Source of the DNA: Thermoplasmata archaeon
GTDB lineage: Archaea; Thermoplasmatota; Thermoplasmata; Thermoplasmatales; Thermoplasmataceae
Reading direction: 5' to 3'
Length of the DNA: 6,238 bases
Assembly (NCBI GenBank): GCA_021804185.1
Contig: JAJZKL010000076.1
Location: forward strand, 1-6,238
Within the stretch, counting starts at the first letter, position 1. Every line of letters begins with the position of its first letter. The notes under the pieces were generated by a model, which was not told the origin of the DNA, made no database searches, and was given only the letters and a program-made list of their open reading frames with translations. This document shows, piece after piece, positions 1 through 5,444 of this stretch. A program made the position numbers and the translations under genes.

Positions 1-599
1 ACACCGCAATAGTCACTTCCAGGTGTTACCTGGATTCCCCTGACGAAAGTTATTTCATTTTACCAGAAAGTCAAGGAAAATCAGCATATCGAGAGAGGGG
101 AACTGAAATGTTCCTCATAACAGTAAAAAAGCCGGATATGGTTGACGACATAATCTATTCACAGGCTCTGCGGTTAGAAAAAATGGTCTGCAATGTTTCC
201 TCTGATTCAGGTTTCAAAGTGTTTGGAACACACATGATTGTAAATGGGAATATAGAAATCCTCATCGAGGTCGATGCGCAATATCTCCCGGCATTCAAGA
301 CACATATGGGTCCGCCCGTAATATCAGAAAACGCTCTGGATTTTCTGAAGAAATGGGAAAAGGATCCGAGAACTCTCAGGGGACCATACATTTCAGGAGA
401 CAGGCTCTATGTTGAGGTTGCAAATGAGGATCGTCATTTCCCGGAAGTTCTTATTTCAGGCCTTTCAAGAAAAAATATAGGCAAGCACCTCAATCCTTTG
501 AAGGATTCAATAAAAATATCAAGAATAAATCATGGTGATGAACTGGAGATCCTTTCACTGTATTATGGCAGGAGAGTATGCAGATCACATGCCTCCTGA
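1..599 (+). CDS. cca: CCA-adding enzyme (tRNA nucleotidyltransferase), archaeal class I, C-terminal part
   Basis: Adds the 3'-terminal CCA to tRNAs from CTP and ATP in the cytoplasm. The reading frame is open to the left edge (first full codon at base 3), so the gene begins outside the window and the ATG at 108 is internal. About 198 residues are present: the C-terminal body and tail domains of the archaeal class, without the N-terminal nucleotidyltransferase motifs. Family-like landmarks are RERGTEMFLITVKKPDMVDD (codons 96-155), a GPPV segment followed by an aromatic/charged helix (FLKKWEKD), and GPYISGDRLYVEV near 390-420, matching the usual GP-(Y/W)-(I/V)-x-x-G/D-R-hydrophobic block. The TGA stop at 597-599 lies inside the end of the convergent ubiquitin-like gene (15-bp overlap). 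The substrate link is direct: the neighbouring tRNA-Gln gene has no encoded CCA. Identification rests on recalled family motifs, not on a search. Confidence 0.85.
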   Translation, partial: TAIVTSRCYLDSPDESYFILPESQGKSAYRERGTEMFLITVKKPDMVDDIIYSQALRLEKMVCNVSSDSGFKVFGTHMIVNGNIEILIEVDAQYLPAFKTHMGPPVISENALDFLKKWEKDPRTLRGPYISGDRLYVEVANEDRHFPEVLISGLSRKNIGKHLNPLKDSIKISRINHGDELEILSLYYGRRVCRSHAS

Positions 600-782
600 A
601 AATATCTCAAGGACCTGAACATCATCATCGGGACTTATAATCTCATCCGATGTAAGGGGTTGACCTCCTCTTATGCATATGTATCTCTCTTCGCTCAACC
701 CATTGGCTTTCATTATCGACCCCACTGTCTCTGGGTTTTGCAATTCAATCGTAACTGTATCCCTGCCCAGCACTCTTATCAT
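585..782 (-). CDS. Small ubiquitin-like sulfur-carrier/modifier protein (ThiS/MoaD/Urm1/SAMP-type beta-grasp)
   Basis: A 65-residue protein with the size and pattern of a beta-grasp ubiquitin-like protein: an N-terminal beta hairpin (residues 1-14), a helix around 17-30, strand RYICIRGG (33-40), PLTSDEII (42-49), and a closing strand DDDVQVLEIFSGG ending in the family's Gly-Gly (63-64). Relatives are adenylated by an E1-like enzyme and carry sulfur as a C-terminal thiocarboxylate for tRNA U34 thiolation, molybdopterin or thiamine, or are conjugated to lysines. The sequence does not decide which. Oddly, one Met (65) follows the Gly-Gly, so the terminus must be trimmed or works differently. The ATG at 780-782 is preceded by GGGAG (788-792) with 5-nt spacing, and the mature end of tRNA-Gln is only 11 nt upstream, so both are probably one transcript. 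The 3' end overlaps the convergent CCA-enzyme gene by 15 bp. Confidence 0.75.
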   Translation of the reverse strand: MIRVLGRDTVTIELQNPETVGSIMKANGLSEERYICIRGGQPLTSDEIISPDDDVQVLEIFSGGM

Positions 783-793
783 TTAAACTCCCA

Positions 794-866
794 CAGCCCC
801 GGGCAGATTCGAACTGCCGTCATCGGATCCAAAGTCCGGTATGCTTGGCCACTACACCACGGGGCT
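794..866 (-). tRNA. tRNA-Gln (anticodon TTG)
   Basis: Folds as a standard cloverleaf on the minus strand. The acceptor stem AGCCCCG/CGGGGCT has seven pairs beginning A1-U72. The D stem is GTGT/GCAT with a GG-containing loop. The anticodon arm is CCGGA-CTTTGGA-TCCGA, giving anticodon TTG. There is a short variable loop, and the T arm is GGCAG-TTCGAAT-CTGCC. The discriminator base is G (794). CCA is not encoded, as is usual in archaea, and there is no intron. Pair 27-43 is a C/A mismatch, leaving four Watson-Crick pairs in the anticodon stem. A1-U72 fits the pair reported as important for archaeal GatDE amidation of Glu-tRNA(Gln). The wobble base is U34, a known 2-thiolation target in this isoacceptor. 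The ubiquitin-like gene begins 11 nt downstream. Confidence 0.95.
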
Positions 867-890
867 TTTTATCCAAAAATTTTCAGTCAT

Positions 891-900
891 TATTTAATTT
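891..900 (-). promoter_or_regulatory. TATA box of the tRNA-Gln / ubiquitin-like transcript
   Basis: Read on the minus strand this is AAATTAAATA, 25-34 bases upstream of the mature tRNA 5' end. That is the right place for an archaeal TATA box feeding a start site a few bases before the tRNA. It is the only AT-rich promoter-like block upstream of the unit. Confidence 0.5.
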
Positions 901-903
901 ATG
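893..903 (+). promoter_or_regulatory. TATA box of methionine aminopeptidase (overlaps the tRNA-Gln TATA)
   Basis: TTTAATTTATG is centred about 29 bases before the ATG at 927. With normal archaeal TATA-to-start spacing, transcription would begin at or within a few bases of the start codon, giving a leaderless mRNA. There is no Shine-Dalgarno match immediately before the ATG, which agrees. The same AT block reads as a TATA element in the other direction for the tRNA. Confidence 0.45.
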
Positions 904-926
904 CCTAACTTCTCAGCTAAAATTTT

Positions 927-1823
927 ATGTTAAGTATCAATGAAGTGTTGTTGAATATCGAAGTTAAGAATAAACTGATGCAGGCGGGAAAGATTGGCAG
1001 GGATGCCCTGGAATACGGGAAATCACTGGCAGAACCGGGGGCTTATCTTCTTGATATAGCAGAGGGTATTGAGAAATTCATAACTGAACAGGGTGGAAAA
1101 CCCTCTTTCCCTGTGAATTTAAGCATAAATAATGAGGCAGCACATTATACTCCATACCCGGGAGACAAAAAGAAGCTGTCAACTGGTGATTTGTTAAAAA
1201 TTGATGTAGGTGCCCAGATAGACGGTTATCTATCTGACAATGCATCAACTGTTGAAGTGGGCAATACTGGCAAATATTCTGACCTCATTGACTCCACCAG
1301 AGAGGCTCTTAATCAGGCCATACGAAAACTTCGTCCTGGTATTGCGATCCGTGAGATTGGAAAGCAGATAGGCAGCGTTATAGAGTCCCATGGTTTCCAT
1401 CCCGTTAAGAACCTGGGAGGGCATGGCATTAACAGATATGATCTGCACTCAGAGGTTTTCATTCCAAATTTTGACGATGGTAACGGAAAACAGCTAAAAC
1501 CAGAAATAACAATAGCCATAGAACCATTTGCATCCACAGGCCCCGGTATGATCCACAACGGTGCTGGGGGTAACATATACATACTGGACAGCCCAAAGGT
1601 AAGAGAGGACGAGATCATATACAAAAATTTCAACACGGTTCCCTTCGCGGAGAGATGGCTGGCCAGAATAATGGATAATCATCAGAGATACCTTAAGGAC
1701 ATGATGCGAAGTCGGGAGGTAAGCCAGTTTCCAGTCCTGAAGGAGCACAGAGGCTCAATGATCGCTCAGTCAGAGCACACAATAATCATAGGCTCAGACG
1801 AAATTATCGTCACCACAGCCTGA
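927..1823 (+). CDS. map: Methionine aminopeptidase, type II (archaeal)
   Basis: Cytoplasmic metalloprotease that removes the initiator Met from nascent proteins. It has 298 residues, close to the roughly 295 of archaeal MetAPs. The five metal ligands expected of the pita-bread fold are visible: Asp93 (KIDVG), Asp104 (YLSDNAST), His166 (LGGHGINRY), Glu199 (IAIEPFA) and Glu283 (SEHTIII). The substrate-site His73 (NNEAAHYTPYPGD) and His174 are also present. The helical insert typical of type II enzymes lies roughly at 205-275. The chosen ATG adds about 11 residues before the segment where Pyrococcus-type enzymes start. GTG at 945 or TTG at 948 are possible alternatives, but the TATA spacing favours leaderless initiation at 927. 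The stop overlaps the end of the convergent thymidylate kinase gene by 14 bp. Confidence 0.96.
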   Translation: MLSINEVLLNIEVKNKLMQAGKIGRDALEYGKSLAEPGAYLLDIAEGIEKFITEQGGKPSFPVNLSINNEAAHYTPYPGDKKKLSTGDLLKIDVGAQIDGYLSDNASTVEVGNTGKYSDLIDSTREALNQAIRKLRPGIAIREIGKQIGSVIESHGFHPVKNLGGHGINRYDLHSEVFIPNFDDGNGKQLKPEITIAIEPFASTGPGMIHNGAGGNIYILDSPKVREDEIIYKNFNTVPFAERWLARIMDNHQRYLKDMMRSREVSQFPVLKEHRGSMIAQSEHTIIIGSDEIIVTTA

Positions 1824-2427
1824 GCCTGCTTTTTATCATGGATTTCACTGACTCCAGCGTATCCTCCAGGCTTTTGCTTGCGTCAATCATGCCTTCCCTG
1901 CATTCAGGCAGAGTAAGATAGGTGTTTCTTACATCCCTGAGGAATTCAAGTTCTTCAAATCCGGAAGCAGAGTCCATTCTCCTGGATATCCTGCTCATTG
2001 CTGTTTCAGGATCTATATCAAGATATATGCACATCTCCGGTTTCAGATGAATTACTCTGCTGACTTCCCTCATCCATTCAATGCCATCCTCATCAGATTC
2101 AAATTTTTTGCAAATTATTGATCCCTGATAGGCAAGAGAGGAATACAGGAAACGGTCACATACAACAGTTTTTCCTTCACTGACCCATTTGCCGATGACT
2201 TCTGAGTGTGTGATCCTGTCTGCAGTGAATTCGAAGAAAAGCCTCATGGACGAAATGTAATCCCTTTTTCCCTCAAGCTCGGCATCGCGATGAAAGTTTT
2301 CTGTAGGCTCCTTTGTCAGAATTGCGTCTATATTCTTTTCAACCAGAAACTGAGAAAGCCTTCTGGCTATGGAGGTTTTTCCTGACCCGTCTAGGCCTTC
2401 AAGGACGATAAAATGACCCGAATTCAA
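1810..2427 (-). CDS. tmk: Thymidylate kinase (dTMP kinase)
   Basis: Phosphorylates dTMP to dTDP with ATP for DNA synthesis, in the cytoplasm. It has 205 residues, normal for the family. The Walker A P-loop is GLDGSGKT (11-18), preceded by a hydrophobic strand. EPT (40-42) is the substrate-side loop, and FEFTADR (65-71) and CDRFLYSSLAYQG (90-102) carry the conserved Asp-Arg and the thymidine-contacting Tyr-Gln. YLDIDPETAMSRI (135-147) is followed by an Arg-rich lid (SRRMD, 148-152). The ATG at 2425-2427 has a good ribosome site, GAGGT at 2436-2440, with 8-nt spacing. The stop lies 14 bp inside the end of the convergent methionine aminopeptidase gene. No partner gene is co-directional, so it appears monocistronic. 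All key motifs are intact. Confidence 0.95.
   Translation of the reverse strand: MNSGHFIVLEGLDGSGKTSIARRLSQFLVEKNIDAILTKEPTENFHRDAELEGKRDYISSMRLFFEFTADRITHSEVIGKWVSEGKTVVCDRFLYSSLAYQGSIICKKFESDEDGIEWMREVSRVIHLKPEMCIYLDIDPETAMSRISRRMDSASGFEELEFLRDVRNTYLTLPECREGMIDASKSLEDTLESVKSMIKSRLRLW
1830..1834 (+). terminator. Possible T-run terminator of methionine aminopeptidase
   Basis: Five T residues start 7 bases after the MetAP stop. Archaeal termination commonly needs only a U-rich run, so this is a candidate. It lies inside the last codons of thymidylate kinase on the other strand, so the run may simply reflect coding sequence. Confidence 0.3.
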
Positions 2428-2460
2428 TGCTGATTACCTCTTCAGCATGTTCAGGTTAAC

Positions 2461-2470
2461 AATAAATCTT
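2461..2470 (-). promoter_or_regulatory. Candidate TATA box of thymidylate kinase
   Basis: The minus strand reads AAGATTTATT here, 34-43 bases before the start codon. With a start site around 2440 this gives a leader of roughly 12 bases that just includes the GAGGT ribosome site. The match to consensus is moderate. Confidence 0.3.
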
Positions 2471-2516
2471 ACAGGGACGGTACCGATTCCGCAATTTAGG
2501 GGAATGGATTGAGAAT

Positions 2517-2525
2517 CTCTTTATC
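2517..2525 (+). promoter_or_regulatory. Candidate TATA box of the MFS transporter
   Basis: CTCTTTATC is centred about 37 bases before the ATG at 2558. That predicts a leader of about 10 bases containing AGGA (2549-2552) at 5-nt spacing. The TATA match is weak. AATTATTA at 2532-2539 is too close to the ATG to serve. Confidence 0.25.
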
Positions 2526-2557
2526 TTCATGAATTATTACCGGCAAACAGGAAATGT

Positions 2558-3787
2558 ATGGGGAAGTTTTCGGTAAGGAGAGGTTTAGGGCCTCTTGTAA
2601 ACACATATGTGAGAGTTGTTTCTATCACACAACTCATCAGAACTCTTGGTAGATCGGTAGTCTGGATTTTCGTCCCCATATATCTCAGTGAGGTAAGGGG
2701 AGTTCCATTTTTTGATGTTGGCCTTATATTTTTTGCAACTGCCATGCTCTCACTTCCATTTTCACTTTACGGAGGTAACCTGATAGACAAAGTTGGAAGG
2801 AGATTTGCAGCAATAATAACTCCGCCAATGATGGCAGTAATCCTCCTGATAGAGGGTATTGTTGTTGCAAGAAACCTGAGCATAATTATCCTAATTGCGA
2901 CATTCCTCCTTTTCGAGCCCATAGCCAGTATTCAGGGCATAGTGGATAATGTAATCATAACTGAGGAAACTCCTGAGAGTCAGAGGAATGACGCCTTCAG
3001 CATCATAAGGATTGCTGCAAATATCGGTTTCTCCTTTGGTCCCGCCATTGGAGGATTCCTCTCGTACATAAATTTCTCCCTTGTTTTCTTCATTCCTATG
3101 TTCATAACAATTATTGAATGGTTCATCTTTGTAAAATACATAAGAAACAGGAAACAATTCACTGTTTCTCAGGAGCGCCGCCTTACAGAATTTCCAACAG
3201 GTGACAGACTCTTCCTCATCATATCCCTTATAATCGCAAGCTCGTTCTTTGTAGCAGGGCAGTGGGGCACAACGCTGACCCTCTTCTGGTCATCAGTGGA
3301 CCATATCACGAACCGGGAAATTGGCCTGCTTTACACAGTCAATGGGATAATAGTTGTCCTGTTTCAGGTTCCTATCAACTGGCTTTTTGTTAAGGTCAGG
3401 GATCATATCAGGATAGCGGCAGGCGTAATGATCTATTCCATCTCATTCTTCCTTCTTATCTTCTCAAACAATTTCCTCTTCCTGGTATCCGATGTAATTC
3501 TCATAACCATGGCAGAGAATATCATATCTCCTGTTATTTACACAGTAATAGGAAAAATGGCTCCGGAAGGCAAGAAGGGCCAGTATTTCGGGGCCTTCCA
3601 GCTTATTGTAAGTTTCATTCAGCCGATTGCACCTGTTATGGGTACTTTCCTTCTGGGCCGTTTTCAGGGAGAAGACCTGTTCATGTGGACACCAATACTG
3701 GTAATTGGGATAGTCGTCACCATACTCACCCTGAAATTCGGAGCAGTCAAGCCTGTTAAGGCTGTGGCTGAAGAGACTCCTCTTTAA
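2558..3787 (+). CDS. Major facilitator superfamily (MFS) transporter, substrate unknown
   Basis: A 409-residue polytopic membrane protein with two blocks of about six hydrophobic helices, the usual MFS 6+6 plan. A central cytoplasmic loop lies around 194-216 (KYIRNRKQFTVSQERR). The signature motif A, GGNLIDKVGRR, is at 72-82 between TM2 and TM3. The block RNDAFSIIRIAANIGFSFGP (143-162) resembles the TM4-TM5 motif of drug/metabolite DHA1-type carriers. APEGKKGQYFGAFQ (335-348) is the equivalent conserved segment in the second half. It is probably a proton-coupled exporter or solute importer in the cytoplasmic membrane, but no substrate can be assigned and the neighbours give no clue. An overlapping ATG at 2554 is in another frame and leads to a short ORF. 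AGGA precedes the chosen start. The TAA stop is one base from the end of the convergent Pth2 gene. Confidence 0.9.
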   Translation: MGKFSVRRGLGPLVNTYVRVVSITQLIRTLGRSVVWIFVPIYLSEVRGVPFFDVGLIFFATAMLSLPFSLYGGNLIDKVGRRFAAIITPPMMAVILLIEGIVVARNLSIIILIATFLLFEPIASIQGIVDNVIITEETPESQRNDAFSIIRIAANIGFSFGPAIGGFLSYINFSLVFFIPMFITIIEWFIFVKYIRNRKQFTVSQERRLTEFPTGDRLFLIISLIIASSFFVAGQWGTTLTLFWSSVDHITNREIGLLYTVNGIIVVLFQVPINWLFVKVRDHIRIAAGVMIYSISFFLLIFSNNFLFLVSDVILITMAENIISPVIYTVIGKMAPEGKKGQYFGAFQLIVSFIQPIAPVMGTFLLGRFQGEDLFMWTPILVIGIVVTILTLKFGAVKPVKAVAEETPL

Positions 3788-3788
3788 T

Positions 3789-4148
3789 CTATAGAAGAGG
3801 ATATTTTCCTGTCAGAGGTTCAAGCACTGATTCCTCGGCAGGCCCAATTCCAGCGCAGGTAAGGGTACCAGGAAAAACCTGGGTGAAGCCCGCATCGTTT
3901 ATTGGTTCAGTGATTATTCCCTGAGATCTGGCTAAACCTATAAGCTGACGCAGCTGCTCTTCCCCGTCAACCTTTATGACAATTTTTTTCTGTCCCTCGC
4001 TGATCCACTCTTTAAAGAGTTTTTTCTCCGTTTTCTGGGCAGTGAGGGCACAAGAAACGGAAGCATGGGCGACCTGTGCTGCGATCTTTCCCTTACCCAT
4101 GTCCAGATCCCGCCTGACAGCAATGACAAGTTTGACAGGCCCTACCAT
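3789..4148 (-). CDS. pth2: Peptidyl-tRNA hydrolase, Pth2 family
   Basis: Cleaves peptidyl-tRNA released prematurely from ribosomes and so recycles tRNA, in the cytoplasm. It has 119 residues, the normal Pth2 length. Landmarks are [20 protein letters not shown] with AHASV following (about 6-30, holding the conserved Lys and His of the active region), [20 protein letters not shown] (86-105), and the C-terminal [11 protein letters not shown]. The frame is open to 4316, but family alignment and a purine-rich ribosome site (AGGA, 6 nt before) place the start at ATG 4146-4148. The upstream part is only antisense to carS. The start overlaps the carS stop by 7 bp, so the two genes are almost surely translationally coupled in one operon. 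The TAG stop is 1 bp from the end of the convergent MFS gene. Confidence 0.94.
   Translation of the reverse strand: MVGPVKLVIAVRRDLDMGKGKIAAQVAHASVSCALTAQKTEKKLFKEWISEGQKKIVIKVDGEEQLRQLIGLARSQGIITEPINDAGFTQVFPGTLTCAGIGPAEESVLEPLTGKYPLL
3983..3989 (+). terminator. Possible T7 terminator for the MFS transcript, inside pth2
   Basis: Seven consecutive T on the plus strand lie about 195 bases after the MFS stop, with a six-T run following at 4020-4025. There is no room for a terminator between the convergent genes, so the MFS transcript must end within pth2 antisense. On the coding strand these runs are Lys codons (KK-I and KK-L), so the T-tract may be incidental. Confidence 0.25.
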
Positions 4149-4705
4149 GGGACATCCTTCCTCTTCATCATGTAACCGATTATATTCACAGCCCTGTGCA
4201 GTGGAGGCGTGATTATAAGTATCGTAAGTATGCCAATTACATTTCCGTAATAGTTCATGAAAAATTGTCTGGCAAATAGGAACAGAAACAGGAATGAGAC
4301 CAGCGCGAATGGCCACATGTCCAGCAGTGATCCTTTTCCACCTCTGGGGATGTTAATCCTTCTCTTTATGAACGAACCCAGAACATCACCGGTGAGGGAG
4401 CCGAATGACATGGCGAAAAGTGCCACAAGGATTCCTCCAATTGATGAACCATAAACTGGGTATGGGAGGACATCTGCAAGGTGGAAAATGGCAAAAAGGA
4501 CAAGACCGGAGGCAACTCCTATGAGCGATCCTCCAAAATAGCCGCTCCATGTTTTACCATCTCCAAGTATTCTCTTTCCGTCTGGGAAATTCTTCCTGAA
4601 ATCCATTGGGTAGTGCCCTCCAGTAACCACAGCGGAAGGGTTTGCGATGAATGCGGGGATAAACAGAATAAATGCGGACACTATAAGAAGTGGGTAATCA
4701 AGCAT
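4142..4705 (-). CDS. carS: CDP-archaeol synthase (CTP:archaetidate cytidylyltransferase)
   Basis: Integral membrane enzyme that activates the unsaturated archaetidic acid precursor (DGGGP) with CTP to CDP-archaeol, the branch point for archaeal polar lipids. It has 187 residues from ATG 4703-4705 and about five membrane helices. Family landmarks are [11 protein letters not shown] (17-27), [12 protein letters not shown] (42-53), [15 protein letters not shown] (102-116, acidic/basic catalytic loop), LLDMWPF (127-133), [12 protein letters not shown] (167-178) and the family's closing KDVPW. A TTG at 4712-4714 would add three residues; GAAGG lies 3 nt before that TTG and 12 nt before the ATG, so the start is not settled. 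It overlaps the upstream XRE-CBS regulator stop by 8 bp (17 bp with TTG) and pth2 by 7 bp. It is the middle gene of a three-gene operon. Confidence 0.93.
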   Translation of the reverse strand: MLDYPLLIVSAFILFIPAFIANPSAVVTGGHYPMDFRKNFPDGKRILGDGKTWSGYFGGSLIGVASGLVLFAIFHLADVLPYPVYGSSIGGILVALFAMSFGSLTGDVLGSFIKRRINIPRGGKGSLLDMWPFALVSFLFLFLFARQFFMNYYGNVIGILTILIITPPLHRAVNIIGYMMKRKDVPW

Positions 4706-5276
4706 ATTCTTCAACTGCCTTCAGTATATCTGCCTTCGTAATTATCCCTTTCACCTCTCCACCATCTACTATCAGGACACAGCTTGAAAACTTCAGAATC
4801 GGATAGACCATAGAAATAGGGGAATTTCGGTCAAGCTGAGGTGGAGTTGCCCCCATAACCTTCCTGACAATCATTGTTTTCAGGCTTTCAATAGTGGAAC
4901 CCTTTAGAAGCATATCATTTATGTCTGATTCAGAGACCGAACCTATTAGCTTGCCATCCATGGTAAGGACTGGCAGCTGAGAAATTCCGTGGTTCCTCAT
5001 CTTATCAAGTGCTGATATAATTGAATCTGATGGTGAGCATGTAATGAGATTTGTGCTCATTATCTTCTCAGCAACAAGATCAATTGTGTTAACCTTCTGG
5101 CTTGCCTTGTTAAGGTACTCAAATATTTTTCTCACCTTTTCGTAGGTCGGGTTGAGGTCTCCCTTCTCAAGTCTTGCGATATAGGACTGGCTAACACCAC
5201 TCACATGAGCAAGGTCTTTCTGGCTTATTCCCAGTGTTTTTCGCATCTTTTTGAGTTCCTCTATTGAGGGGAGCAT
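4698..5276 (-). CDS. XRE-type HTH transcriptional regulator with two C-terminal CBS domains
   Basis: A 192-residue predicted DNA-binding regulator of a common archaeal architecture. An XRE/Cro helix-turn-helix spans about 5-55 ([19 protein letters not shown], then recognition helix [11 protein letters not shown]). A tandem CBS pair follows at about 68-124 and 138-190. Each CBS half ends with the ribose-binding S/T-x-x-D signature (GSVSESDI at 112-119, GIITKADI at 177-184), so binding of an adenine nucleotide or S-adenosyl compound is plausible. The ligand is not readable. It is the first gene of an operon with carS and pth2, linked by overlaps. The ATG at 5274-5276 lies about 23 bases beyond a near-consensus TATA box with no ribosome site, so the mRNA is probably leaderless. 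A repeated 9-mer flanks that TATA, suggesting autoregulation. Regulation of lipid synthesis is inference from context. Confidence 0.9.
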   Translation of the reverse strand: MLPSIEELKKMRKTLGISQKDLAHVSGVSQSYIARLEKGDLNPTYEKVRKIFEYLNKASQKVNTIDLVAEKIMSTNLITCSPSDSIISALDKMRNHGISQLPVLTMDGKLIGSVSESDINDMLLKGSTIESLKTMIVRKVMGATPPQLDRNSPISMVYPILKFSSCVLIVDGGEVKGIITKADILKAVEEYA

Positions 5277-5282
5277 ACTAAA

Positions 5283-5323
5283 GTTATTACTATGATTTAT
5301 ATAACATATTTCAGGTTATTACT
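5283..5323. repeat. 9-bp direct repeat GTTATTACT flanking the operon TATA box (candidate operator)
   Basis: Identical copies of GTTATTACT lie at 5283-5291 and 5315-5323, spaced 32 bases (about three helical turns). They lie either side of the TATA box, and the 5-mer is found inverted as ATAAC at 5301-5305 between them. One copy covers the transcription start region and the other lies just upstream of the TFB/BRE side. A protein bound to both would block TBP/TFB. The regulator encoded immediately downstream is the obvious candidate, but this is inferred from position only. Confidence 0.4.
5294..5304 (-). promoter_or_regulatory. TATA box of the regulator-carS-pth2 operon
   Basis: The minus strand reads TTATATAAATC, close to the archaeal consensus. 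It is centred about 23 bases before the start codon, which implies transcription starting at or next to the ATG (leaderless). It is the strongest TATA match in the window. Confidence 0.65.
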
Positions 5324-5434
5324 GAAGATTCTATTTCCATTAGACATTCCAGTATGTAAATTTCTCCAACCATTTCCAGCTTGCGTCAATGTCAGAACTT
5401 CATCTGTTTACTTATTGTTTTGTTCAAATATCAA

Positions 5435-5444
5435 CTATTTATAC
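5435..5444 (+). promoter_or_regulatory. TATA box of the right-edge membrane protein gene
   Basis: CTATTTATAC is a good TATA match. With normal spacing, transcription would begin near 5466, giving a leader of about 40 bases before the ATG at 5507. The 230-bp divergent gap (5277-5506) otherwise holds the regulator promoter and its repeats, with nothing else recognisable. Confidence 0.45.

Noticed and set aside
108..110. ATG at 108 as the start of a complete 163-residue gene
   Set aside because: The frame is open to the left edge and the upstream residues continue the CCA-enzyme pattern, so this Met is internal.
588..595. GGAGG followed by ATG at the end of the ubiquitin-like gene, resembling a ribosome site for another minus-strand gene
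   Set aside because: The bases are the Gly-Gly-Met codons, and the ATG is followed at once by TGA. No minus-strand gene follows.
660..908. 82-codon plus-strand open frame
   Set aside because: It runs antisense across the ubiquitin-like gene and the tRNA-Gln, and has no protein-like pattern or ribosome site.
1245..1748. Minus-strand open frames within methionine aminopeptidase
   Set aside because: They are antisense shadows of a gene with a full set of catalytic residues, and none shows a recognisable domain or ribosome site.
2513..2521. Short palindrome-like GAGAATCTC before the MFS gene
   Set aside because: Arms of four bases are too short to call an operator or hairpin, and it overlaps the weak TATA candidate.
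4149..4316. In-frame upstream extension of Pth2 to 4316
   Set aside because: The extra 56 residues lie entirely within carS in another frame, do not resemble Pth2, and the family start fits the ATG at 4146-4148 with its own ribosome site.
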